From NCBI GenBank assembly GCA_028282295.1, contig JANQIE010000071.1, positions 1-64,000 on the forward strand: a DNA stretch of 64,000 nt. The letters are read 5' to 3'. Positions 50,352-58,488 of the stretch are shown piece by piece. The notes under the pieces are model-generated. The model ran no database searches. It was not told where the DNA came from and worked only from the letters and a program-made list of their open reading frames with translations. Origin of the DNA: Desulfobacterales bacterium. GTDB lineage: Bacteria; Desulfobacterota; Desulfobacteria; Desulfobacterales; JANQIE01. Made by a program: the position numbers and the translations under genes. The number at the start of each line of letters is the position of its first letter. Position 1 is the stretch's first letter.

Positions 50352-52919
50352 ATGAGCCGCGTAAAAGAAAGTAAAAACGAAAATAAAACCCCAAAAGCGC
50401 CTGACAAGCCGGAAGCTAGACCCAAAGAGCCCGCCAAAAAAGAGGCTCCGTCGCGCCCAAAAACAACGACCATGGAGTCCTCCGAGCAAAAGGCTAACAA
50501 TGTTAAAGGTGCGTCCGCAACCTATGATGCCAAATCAGGAAAGAGAGAAGGCAAGAAAGATCAATCTACGGACACCACCTCCGCGTCGCAGCAAACGAAG
50601 AAAACAGAAACCGCCCCCGCGAAGAGTTCTGACGCCACCAGGCCTGTTGAGCCGACAACCACGGCTAATGAAAAACAACCGGTGAAAACTTCCGCCACAC
50701 CAGCCACCGCAAGCGGCGCGAGCAGCGGTCCGCAAGCGTCATCCACGGCAACCGGCCCCGATTCAACGCAAACCGGTCAAAACGTAACAACGCCGTCGAT
50801 ATCAACCAGCGACACGGGCTCAGCGCAACCAGGGCCAAGCACCGCGACACTGGCCACCGCAAGTGGTACGACCAGCGGTACGACAAGCGGCACGACCAGC
50901 GCTCCGCAAGCGTCATCCACGACAACCGGCCCCGATTCAACGCAAACCGGTCAAAACGTAACAACGCCGTCGGTATCAACCAGCGACACGGGCTCAGCGC
51001 AACCGGGGCCAAGCACAGCGACACCGGCCACCACAAGCGGCACGACCAGTGCTTCGCAAGCGCCATCCACGGTAACCGGCCCCGATTCAACGCAAACCGG
51101 TCAAAACGTAACAACGCCGTCGATATCAACCAGCGACACGGGCTCAGCGCAACCAGGGCCAAGCACAGCGACGCTGATCTCCGCCGGCATCACGGACAGC
51201 GGGCAAGAAGCGCCAACTTCCGTTGCACCGACGAGCGGTACCGACACGGACACAGGCCAACAAGCTGCTACCGCCCCCGCACAAACCCACGGTTTTGTCG
51301 CCAACGCGCAGGCACCTCCGGCTGTGGGCGAACAGCCGAGCAGCTTGGCCGGATTACCGCTATTCGCTCAAGGAAAACATGATTCCCATGTTGTAGATGC
51401 AAACGACATTGCGCAAGGGGATATCGGGGATTGTAATCTTTTGGCGCCGTTAATATCAATCGCAGATCATAATCCGGACATAATACAAGACCTCATCACG
51501 GACAATGGTGATGGAACATGGGACGTGGCATTCCACGAGTTCGATTCACCCTATTCAACCAAGAATGTTTCGGTCATGCTGGATGAGCTAAATGATTGGA
51601 AGGGATCAAATTTGGCGGGTTTGGGTGATCGTGAGATTTGGGTGCGTGTAATGGAGGTGGCCTTTGCGAAACACGCCAATCACGATATCGCAAAAGGCGT
51701 TGATTCGGCACACGTCTTCCAGGCTATTTTAGGAAAGCAGAATACTTATGCACTTGCAATTAATGAACAAAGTTTGAATAATTTGGGATATAGCACTCGC
51801 AGTGGTTTTCACAATCCCATGGTTTATACGCCAGACAGACAACGGTTTCTGGAGATTAACCACTCCTATGGTGTAATCGATTTCAATCCGCAAACACAAA
51901 CATGGTTAATGTCAAACCCATGGGACGGAAATCGAACGTTCACTTTAACGCAAAGTCAGTTGCTGGACTTGGGAGGAGATATTGTTCTGGGGGACGCAGG
52001 TCCACGAAACAACACGCAAGAAGAATATTCTCATGTAGGTGGGTATTGGGAGAAAGTCAAAGGTCCTGCAACAAAAGATACGATTCAAGAGTTGTTTCCG
52101 GAAGTTAATAGAAATCTTCTGGACTGGACTTTCGGAATGGCAACGCAAAACGCCGCGGAAAATTCCATGGGGGTGGCCAAGATTGACGCATCGCGTGCAA
52201 ACGACATGTTGACCCTGAACAATATACTGGCCACCCATCGTACTGATTTCCATAACACCCTGAAGCTATTTGACGGTCCGCAGGGCGGTCGCATCGCCGA
52301 ATTGCGCCAGCGCGGTTTCAAACATGAACAAATCGAACGGTTTGTCGGTGATTTTACGATGCACCCCGGTCTTTTCGACACTAAACTGCTGGATAACATA
52401 ACGCTTAATTTAAAAAAACAGCCCAAGGAAAACTTCATTGATTTGTGGGAGCAGGGGGTGCACGGCCGGAACCTGGCCGTGCTGGCCAATGCCGAGGACG
52501 GTGGTTTGCTCGGTGAGCTGAACAAACGCAAACTCGGCACGCAGTCGCTGGCCACCTTGATCGGTCGCGCTGCCGGCGACGACGTATTACTCGATAATGC
52601 GGAAGTCGATCATCTGCAGGCATTTAATGATACCGCGAGCAAGCGCGCCAATGAGTGGGCTCAGAACCTTATCAGGGAGGACCTGCCGGTGCCGGCAATG
52701 ACCAAGGCCCTGGGCGATTCGGTCGTTGCAGCCATCATCAATGAACGCCACCTGGGCCATGAACGGATCGGGCGAATCGTCAAGTGGGCCTATGACGCTG
52801 CCGGCGGAAATTTGGACACGATGATTCAAAAACTCAACGAATACAACGAAAATGCGAGATCTCAAAAGCGCGGGGCGTTGCGCGCGGCGGTCGACAGCGG
52901 CCAGAATCCATTCACATAG
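50352..52919 (+). CDS. Calpain-like (C2 family) cysteine protease with Thr/Ser-rich tandem-repeat N-terminus
   Basis: Cys box AQGDIGDCNLLAPLISIADHNP; His box LEINHSYGVIDF; Asn box TWLMSNPWDGNRTF; RBS AGGAG. Confidence 0.8.
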   Translation: MSRVKESKNENKTPKAPDKPEARPKEPAKKEAPSRPKTTTMESSEQKANNVKGASATYDAKSGKREGKKDQSTDTTSASQQTKKTETAPAKSSDATRPVEPTTTANEKQPVKTSATPATASGASSGPQASSTATGPDSTQTGQNVTTPSISTSDTGSAQPGPSTATLATASGTTSGTTSGTTSAPQASSTTTGPDSTQTGQNVTTPSVSTSDTGSAQPGPSTATPATTSGTTSASQAPSTVTGPDSTQTGQNVTTPSISTSDTGSAQPGPSTATLISAGITDSGQEAPTSVAPTSGTDTDTGQQAATAPAQTHGFVANAQAPPAVGEQPSSLAGLPLFAQGKHDSHVVDANDIAQGDIGDCNLLAPLISIADHNPDIIQDLITDNGDGTWDVAFHEFDSPYSTKNVSVMLDELNDWKGSNLAGLGDREIWVRVMEVAFAKHANHDIAKGVDSAHVFQAILGKQNTYALAINEQSLNNLGYSTRSGFHNPMVYTPDRQRFLEINHSYGVIDFNPQTQTWLMSNPWDGNRTFTLTQSQLLDLGGDIVLGDAGPRNNTQEEYSHVGGYWEKVKGPATKDTIQELFPEVNRNLLDWTFGMATQNAAENSMGVAKIDASRANDMLTLNNILATHRTDFHNTLKLFDGPQGGRIAELRQRGFKHEQIERFVGDFTMHPGLFDTKLLDNITLNLKKQPKENFIDLWEQGVHGRNLAVLANAEDGGLLGELNKRKLGTQSLATLIGRAAGDDVLLDNAEVDHLQAFNDTASKRANEWAQNLIREDLPVPAMTKALGDSVVAAIINERHLGHERIGRIVKWAYDAAGGNLDTMIQKLNEYNENARSQKRGALRAAVDSGQNPFT
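50731..51180 (+). repeat. Three in-frame tandem repeats within the calpain-like gene
   Basis: CGCAAGCGTCATCCACGGCAACCGGCCCCGATTCAACGC... begins near 50731, 50905 and 51055 (174- and 150-nt spacing). Confidence 0.85.
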
Positions 52920-52921
52920 CA

Positions 52922-53067
52922 TGTGTCCATCCAGAAATAGCATCTTTTGGCCCCCGGCGGCGTTCTCGCATTTTTAAAATCCTCGAAATAGCACGCGATG
53001 CCTGCGGTTTTAAAAATGCTCAGGCCTTGCCGGGAACCAAAATCTACTATTTCCGGATGGACACTAG
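52922..53067. repeat. GTGTCCATCCGG-type repeat starting 2 nt after the calpain-like stop codon
   Basis: TGTGTCCATCCAGAAATAGCATCTTTTGG ... CCAAAATCTACTATTTCCGGATGGACACTAG. Confidence 0.85.
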
Positions 53068-53090
53068 TATGAAAAAAAGGTTATTATCGA

Positions 53091-53233
53091 TTTGATTCTG
53101 GACCCCGGCGTTCGCCGGGGTGACGAAGGTAACTTGTCGTTTTAATCCTGGACCCCGGCTTTCGCCGGGGTGACGGTGTCTGGTCCTGCGTTATTTCGCG
53201 AATCCCGGATCACCCGGCCTTCGCCGAGGTGAC
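53091..53233. repeat. Three successive REP-like GGACCCCGGCnTTCGCCGGGGTGAC units
   Basis: Direct reading: three GC-rich hairpins in a row, the last degraded. Confidence 0.75.
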
Positions 53234-53453
53234 GGTGGATGGTCCTGTGTCAATTGGCGAATCGAACGAAGTTCGTGGCCTGCCTGACGTTTCCGGCACC
53301 AGGATGATAAAAATTCTTCGTTTTTAATTCGAAACAGTTGTCTTGCATGCGCAGCCGTTATTGTGAAAATGTCCATTTTTTCCGCGAGCCTATAACCTGA
53401 CGGCGATGCCCTTGTCCCCTCTTATTTGGCAATTTCACGTCGCATTAAGGAAT

Positions 53454-53509
53454 TTCGAACCCCAAATTCAGGGATTTCATACCTCAAATTCAGGGATTCC
53501 CCGATTTAC
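53454..53509. promoter_or_regulatory. Upstream motif, site B (internally duplicated)
   Basis: TTTCGAACCCCAAATTCAGGGATTTCATACCTCAAATTCAGGGATTCCCCGATTTAC. Confidence 0.4.
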
Positions 53510-53600
53510 TCACTTCCCTTGATTTAATATTAATGAACTCAAAGAGAATTTTATAGGTTCAATGTTAACTTTACTAAATTAATACAAAAGGAGGAACAAA

Positions 53601-54068
53601 ATGGGAGTAAGAAAAACCATGGCAAGCGCAACAGCCAATGCATGGAATATGGGCGGCGGCCCCGCCAGTGCGACCGCCAATGCGGTTGCAGGCGGCGGTG
53701 GTGCCCAAGCCACAGCTAAAGCCAGAGCAGGTGGTGGTGGTGGTGCCCGCGCCGCAGCTAAAGCCAGAGCAGGTGGTGGTGGTGCCCGCGCTGCAGCTAA
53801 AGCCAAAGGCCGTGGCGGTCGCCGTGGCGCCCGTGCCTCCGCCAAGGCAATGGGCGGTGGCGCTCAGGCCCAGGCAAGCGCCAGAGCCAAAGGTCGTCGT
53901 GGTCGCCGTGGCGGTCGCCGTGGCGCCCAGGCAAACGCGCAGGCTCAGAGCAACTTCAGAATGCCCAAGTTTTTCCGTAAAATGATGCAATCCATGCAGT
54001 CATTTTTTGCAAAAAGCAGCGCCAGTGCATCCGCAATGTCGGGAACCGATGCAGGTGATAGCGATTAG
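53601..54068 (+). CDS. Ala/Gly/Arg-rich repeat protein 1 with conserved C-terminal motif
   Basis: RBS AAAAGGAGGAACAAA; C-terminus FRMPKFFRKMMQSMQSFFAKSSASASAMSGTDAGDSD shared with 54335-54775. Confidence 0.85.
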   Translation: MGVRKTMASATANAWNMGGGPASATANAVAGGGGAQATAKARAGGGGGARAAAKARAGGGGARAAAKAKGRGGRRGARASAKAMGGGAQAQASARAKGRRGRRGGRRGAQANAQAQSNFRMPKFFRKMMQSMQSFFAKSSASASAMSGTDAGDSD

Positions 54069-54334
54069 GCACTGACCGTAGTTGCGTCTCTATCATGGGT
54101 TAAGCTGCTCCAAATTTCTTCCACGCCCTCGGCTACCTGTTCGATAATGAAAACCACCGAATTCTGGTAGCCGAGGGATGCAATTGATTTTCTTTCGATT
54201 CTTCCAGGCCGCAGATAAAAAGGACTTCTCCGACTTCTCCGGCGGATTGATCCCAATTTGTCATTTAGTATCTAACGTGAGTTAATTCGATTGAATATTC
54301 TTTTATTTTTAATCACAAAACAAGGAGGAGAGTA

Positions 54335-54775
54335 ATGCGGTGTAAGTGCAATGGACCTAAAGGTGGAATGTTCGAGGGCGGCGCCGCCGCTTCAGCCATG
54401 GCAATGGCTCCCGGATTCGGTGCCAATGCGTCTGCAAAAGCATCCGCCAATGGCGGTGGCCAAGCCGGGGCAGGTGCCGGAATCAATGGCGGCGGTGCAC
54501 GGGCCAATGCCATGGCATTTGGCGGTGGTGCGCAGGCCGGGGCCAGGGCATTTGGTGGTGGTGCGCAGGCCGGGGCCAGGGCATTTGGTGGTGGTGGTCG
54601 TGCCCAAGCTCGCGCCATGGCTAACGGTGGTGGTCAGGCCCAGGCACAAGCCGGCGGCGGATTTCGTATGCCCAAATTTTTTCGCCAAATGATGCAGTTT
54701 ATGCAATCATTCTTTGCAAGTAGTAGTGCTAGTGCCACTGCAATGTCAGGAACCGACGCGGGTGACTCCGATTAA
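54335..54775 (+). CDS. Ala/Gly-rich repeat protein 2 with conserved C-terminal motif
   Basis: RBS AAGGAGGAGAG; C-terminus FRMPKFFRQMMQFMQSFFASSSASATAMSGTDAGDSD. Confidence 0.85.
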   Translation: MRCKCNGPKGGMFEGGAAASAMAMAPGFGANASAKASANGGGQAGAGAGINGGGARANAMAFGGGAQAGARAFGGGAQAGARAFGGGGRAQARAMANGGGQAQAQAGGGFRMPKFFRQMMQFMQSFFASSSASATAMSGTDAGDSD

Positions 54776-54785
54776 ATCCACCCTA

Positions 54786-54854
54786 AGGAGCGGCGTCCCG
54801 CCGCGTTTCGAATAACGCTTCTGTAGCTTTAATCACAGCGGGGCGTCGCTACAG
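54786..54854. repeat. GGAGCGGCGTCCCGCCGCG palindrome; right arm overlaps the stop of the SSS-kinase gene
   Basis: GGAGCGGCGTCCCGCCGCG ... CAGCGGGGCGTCGCTACAGG. Confidence 0.65.
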
Positions 54855-57566
54855 GCTGTTGCCCTTTGGCACGGTAAATGAGAAAACGGCCCCCTGGCCG
54901 GCCTCACTTTTTACCCATATCTTCCCTTTGTGAAATTCGATAATCCGCCGGCTGATGGTTAAGCCCAGACCGGTCCCCACCGGTCGGCCCCGCCGAATAT
55001 CTTTTACTTGCTTAAACTGTTCGAAGATGATTTTTTGATTTTCAGGACTGATGCCGATACCGTTGTCCTTGATATTGATGCGCACATGGTCCGGTGTCTC
55101 GTTTAAGGTGATTTCGATTTTGCCGTTTTGCGGCTCGCAGAACTTCACGGCGTTTGAGATCAGGTTGAGCATCACCTGTATCAAGCGGTCCCGGTCACCG
55201 GGAACGGTCTGGAGTTGCGCCGGCAGGTGCCTGGAAACCTGGATGTTGTTTTCCCGGATCAATTGATGGGTGGCGGCCAGGGCGTCGTCGATGATGTCCC
55301 GTAAATCGATCCAGGTGAACTGCCAATCCATGCGGCCGGATTCGAACTTGTGAAAATCGAGCACCTGGCTGATCAGCCGTGTCAGACGTTCACTCTCCTT
55401 GATGATAATTTCGGAAAAGGTGTTCAGTTTCTCTCTGTCGATGTCCGGGGTGTCGTGAATGATTTCCGACAAGGAGCGTATTGAGGTCAGGGGCGTGCGC
55501 AGTTCGTGAGTAACGGTGGAGATAAATTCGTCCTTGAGTCGATCCAGTTCTTTCAAGCGTTCATTGGCGGCTTTTAACTCGGCAGTGGCTTTTTCCAGTT
55601 CGTGGCTGTACTCGATCACCTGGCGGGTTTCGTCCAGGATGCCCATCACTTCTTCAATCCCCAACGGTTCTTCTTTTACGACCGACGAGACCATGACATG
55701 GGCGGATGCCGATCCAATGGCGCCGGCCAGCATTTTCTCGGCATAGTCGACCAGCCCGGAGTCGGCGACCATTTCTTTCTTCCAGTTGATTTGATGTTGC
55801 TCCGCATACTGGGCCAGTCCTTCCTCGGTTCTTTTTTTGCCTAAAAATCGGCGCAGCAGCGATTTGATCTCGAACACCGAGGCAGTGCCGCGTCTGAAGG
55901 AAGATTCGCCCGGCGCGCCGGAATACTTGTATACATCGACAAACAGCGCCGCCTGGGTGTGCTCGATGGGGCGCACGGGGCCGAACAACGAAACGCCCAC
56001 GTAAGTAGCGACGTTAAAGAGCATGCTCCAGAAAACAGCATGTGAAATGGAATCAAAGCCTTGCAGGCCGAACAATTGATAGGGTTTGAGCAGACCGATG
56101 CCGTAAGGGCCGTCCGCCACGAAACTGTACGGCAGGTGGCCGGCGTGCACCAGGGTCGGCAGGACAAGGGTGTAGAGCCAGATGCCGAAACCGGCCAAAA
56201 GGCCGCACAGCGCACCGGCGCGGGTGCCGCCTTTCCAGAAGATGCCGCCTAAAATCGCGGGGGCAAATTGGGCCACGGCGGCAAAGGAGATCAGACCGAT
56301 GGATACCAGGGCGTAGAATTCTCCGATATAGCGAAAATAGGCATACCCCAGCAGCAGCACGAGCACGATGGCGGCCCGCCGGGTGATGATCAGAAGACTG
56401 CTGTAATCGGTGCGCCGGGCAAATTGAGGGAAGGGGAGACGCAGCAAAATCGGCATGACCAGGTGATTGCTGATCATTGTGCTCAGGGCGACGGTTTCAA
56501 CAATCACCATGCCGGTGGCGGCGGACATGCCGCCTAAAAAAACGAACAGCGCCAAGGCGGTCTGGTGGCGGGTCAGGGGCAGGGTCAAAACGAACGTGTC
56601 GGCATCGACAATGCCGTAGGAAAAATGCAATACCCCGCCAAAGGCCACCGGCACGACGAAAATGTTGATGGCCAGCAGATAAAGAGGAAACAGCCAGATG
56701 GCCTTGTTCAAATGGTCCTCGTTGACGTTTTCAACCACGGCGATCTGAAACTGACGCGGCAGACACAAAATGGCCATCATGGAAAGAAAAATGTAGATAC
56801 CCCAATCGGCCGAATCGCCGCTTTCGGGGGGCGACACAAAGATACGTCGCAGCTCGGGGATCTCCCGGGCCCGGTGCATGATATCCCCGAAACCGTCATA
56901 CATGCCGTAAGTCACGAAAACCCCAACCGCCGCAAAGGCGACCAGTTTAATTATCGATTCAAACGCGATGGCGGCCACCAGCCCCTCATGGCGCTCGGTG
57001 GCTTCCAGATGCCGGGTGCCGAACAAAATGGCAAAAACCGCCAGAATCAGGGCGACATAAAAGGCTGTATCCTGGAACATTGGAAAGTCGGCGAATTTGG
57101 CGGTCATGGAATGAAACGGGTAGCTTTTGAGCAGCAAAAAGCCGACAGCAATCGCCTTGAGTTGCAAGGAGATGTACGGCACCACGCCCAACACGGCGAT
57201 GATGGTGACGACATAGCCCATGGTGGTGCTTTTGCCGTAACGCGATCCGATGAAATCGGCGATGGATGTGATGCGGTGGACCTTGGAGATGCGAATGATT
57301 TTGCGCAGCACCACCCAGCCCAAAGCGGCCATCAGCGTGGGGCCCAGATAGATGGTTAAAAAGCGCGGTCCGCTGCGGGTGGCCAGCCCGACACTGCCGT
57401 AAAAGGTCCAGGCCGTACAATAGACGGCCAGACTAAGGGCGTAGATATACGGATTGCTGATAATGCTGCGCCCGGCATCGGCCCGTTTGTCGCCGTAGTA
57501 GGCGATGGCGAACAACAGGCCCATGTACCCGAAGGAATAAAAAAGGATGGTTTCAGTTGCGAGCAT
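54849..57566 (-). CDS. Sodium:solute symporter-type sensor histidine kinase (CbrA/CrbS-like)
   Basis: N-terminal SSS fold SLAVYCTAWTFYGSVGLA...; HisKA FISTVTHELRTPLTSIRSLSEII; HATPase NLISNAVKFC, DNGIGISPENQKIIFEQF, GTGLGLTISRRIIEFH. Confidence 0.93.
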   Translation of the reverse strand: MLATETILFYSFGYMGLLFAIAYYGDKRADAGRSIISNPYIYALSLAVYCTAWTFYGSVGLATRSGPRFLTIYLGPTLMAALGWVVLRKIIRISKVHRITSIADFIGSRYGKSTTMGYVVTIIAVLGVVPYISLQLKAIAVGFLLLKSYPFHSMTAKFADFPMFQDTAFYVALILAVFAILFGTRHLEATERHEGLVAAIAFESIIKLVAFAAVGVFVTYGMYDGFGDIMHRAREIPELRRIFVSPPESGDSADWGIYIFLSMMAILCLPRQFQIAVVENVNEDHLNKAIWLFPLYLLAINIFVVPVAFGGVLHFSYGIVDADTFVLTLPLTRHQTALALFVFLGGMSAATGMVIVETVALSTMISNHLVMPILLRLPFPQFARRTDYSSLLIITRRAAIVLVLLLGYAYFRYIGEFYALVSIGLISFAAVAQFAPAILGGIFWKGGTRAGALCGLLAGFGIWLYTLVLPTLVHAGHLPYSFVADGPYGIGLLKPYQLFGLQGFDSISHAVFWSMLFNVATYVGVSLFGPVRPIEHTQAALFVDVYKYSGAPGESSFRRGTASVFEIKSLLRRFLGKKRTEEGLAQYAEQHQINWKKEMVADSGLVDYAEKMLAGAIGSASAHVMVSSVVKEEPLGIEEVMGILDETRQVIEYSHELEKATAELKAANERLKELDRLKDEFISTVTHELRTPLTSIRSLSEIIHDTPDIDREKLNTFSEIIIKESERLTRLISQVLDFHKFESGRMDWQFTWIDLRDIIDDALAATHQLIRENNIQVSRHLPAQLQTVPGDRDRLIQVMLNLISNAVKFCEPQNGKIEITLNETPDHVRINIKDNGIGISPENQKIIFEQFKQVKDIRRGRPVGTGLGLTISRRIIEFHKGKIWVKSEAGQGAVFSFTVPKGNSL

Positions 57567-57584
57567 TACACATTATTTACGATT

Positions 57585-57815
57585 TTATTTTGGATAGTGT
57601 CTTTTTTTTATCGAAATTTTGGGTTTGCGGCGCGTGACCAGTACCATCAGAAAAATGAGCAGGCCCCACACCAAAAAAAGATAAAGATAAACCAGCGGAA
57701 TCCCCCAGACCATGCGGTTCAGGTTGGCCAGGGACAGGATGGGGTAATTGAACAGCACGGCGCCGAGCATAAACAAAGCGGCCAGCCGGTACCCTTTGGC
57801 ACGATACCCGATCAT
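57585..57815 (-). CDS. Small two-TM membrane protein upstream of the SSS-kinase (start trimmed from 57872)
   Basis: MIGYRAKGYRLAALFMLGAVLFNYPILSLANLNRMVWGIPLVYLYLFLVWGLLIFLMVLVTRRK; RBS AAGGAG on the minus strand. Confidence 0.75.
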   Translation of the reverse strand: MIGYRAKGYRLAALFMLGAVLFNYPILSLANLNRMVWGIPLVYLYLFLVWGLLIFLMVLVTRRKPKISIKKRHYPK

Positions 57816-57833
57816 TCGGCAAGCTCCTTGGTT

Positions 57834-57942
57834 GGTGTCCATCCGGAAATAGTATATTTCGGCTTCCGGCAAGGCCCGAGAATTTAAAAAATGCGAGAAC
57901 GCCGCTAGCGGCCAAAAGATGCCATTTCCAGATCGACACTAG
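57834..57942. repeat. GTGTCCATCCGG-type repeat, upstream of the 57815 gene
   Basis: GGTGTCCATCCGGAAATAGTATATTTCGG ... GCCAAAAGATGCCATTTCCAGATCGACACTAG. Confidence 0.75.
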
Positions 57943-58050
57943 TTGGATTCGCATTGTGTGGGTGTTTGGTGTTTGAAATGAAATGATAGAGGAATGGCAA
58001 AGGGTTGTCAAATTGAGGCGATGCGCCGGTAATGCGGGGCTTGCGTGTCT

Positions 58051-58178
58051 CCCCGCCATTCCGTCACCCCGCCATTCCGTCACCCCATCACTCCATCACC
58101 CCATCACTCCATCACCCCATCACTCCATCACCCCATCACTCCGTCACTCCGTCACTCCGGCACCCCATCCCCCCCGTC
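58051..58178. repeat. Tandem 8/16-bp repeat (CCATCACTCCATCACC) merging into a REP-like unit
   Basis: ccatcactccatcaccccatcactccatcacc... directly followed by GTCACCCCGGCGAACGCCGGGGTCC. Confidence 0.85.
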
Positions 58179-58311
58179 ACCCCGGCGAACGCCGGGGTCC
58201 AGAATCAAAACGATAACAACCTTATTTATCATTTCTATCAGATTTAATTTGGGCCCATTCGTTGTTTAAAAAACCAAAAAATATTTCTTATTCAAATAAT
58301 CAACAAAAGCC

Positions 58312-58339
58312 TTGCACATTTGCATGGGGCGTCTATAAT
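58312..58339 (+). promoter_or_regulatory. Possible sigma70-type promoter upstream of the MarR gene
   Basis: TTGCAC-16 nt-TATAAT in an AT-rich leader. Confidence 0.4.
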
Positions 58340-58488
58340 ATTTATTTTCAACATATTTAAGGCTTTCCAGGGTGAACAAGGCGTATCAATTTTTATGCAT
58401 TTTTTTTGTACAGAAAACATTTATGTGGCTGTAAAAAAATTTTGATTAAAATCATTTTGTCAAAAATTCTGCTTTGATTTGAGTAAAA

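Noticed and set aside
50731-51180. Repeat array considered as CRISPR
   Set aside because: In-frame protein-coding repeats of 150-174 nt with no constant spacers.
53574-53990. Long ORFs on the minus strand and alternate plus frames (e.g. 53579..53845, 53638..53985, 54313..54618, 54351..54692)
   Set aside because: Frame shadows of GC-rich Ala/Gly repeats; the 53601 and 54335 frames have RBSs and a conserved C-terminus.
53091-58205. GTCACCCCGGCGAANGCCGGGGTCC units (21895, 43039, 53091-53233, 58167) considered as a new element
   Set aside because: Recognised as the common REP-like hairpin type seen in many proteobacterial genomes; kept only as repeats.
58032-58269. His/Pro/Ser-rich ORFs (ITPSLHHPITPSPHH...) in three frames
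   Set aside because: Translations of a stop-free 8-bp tandem array, not genes.
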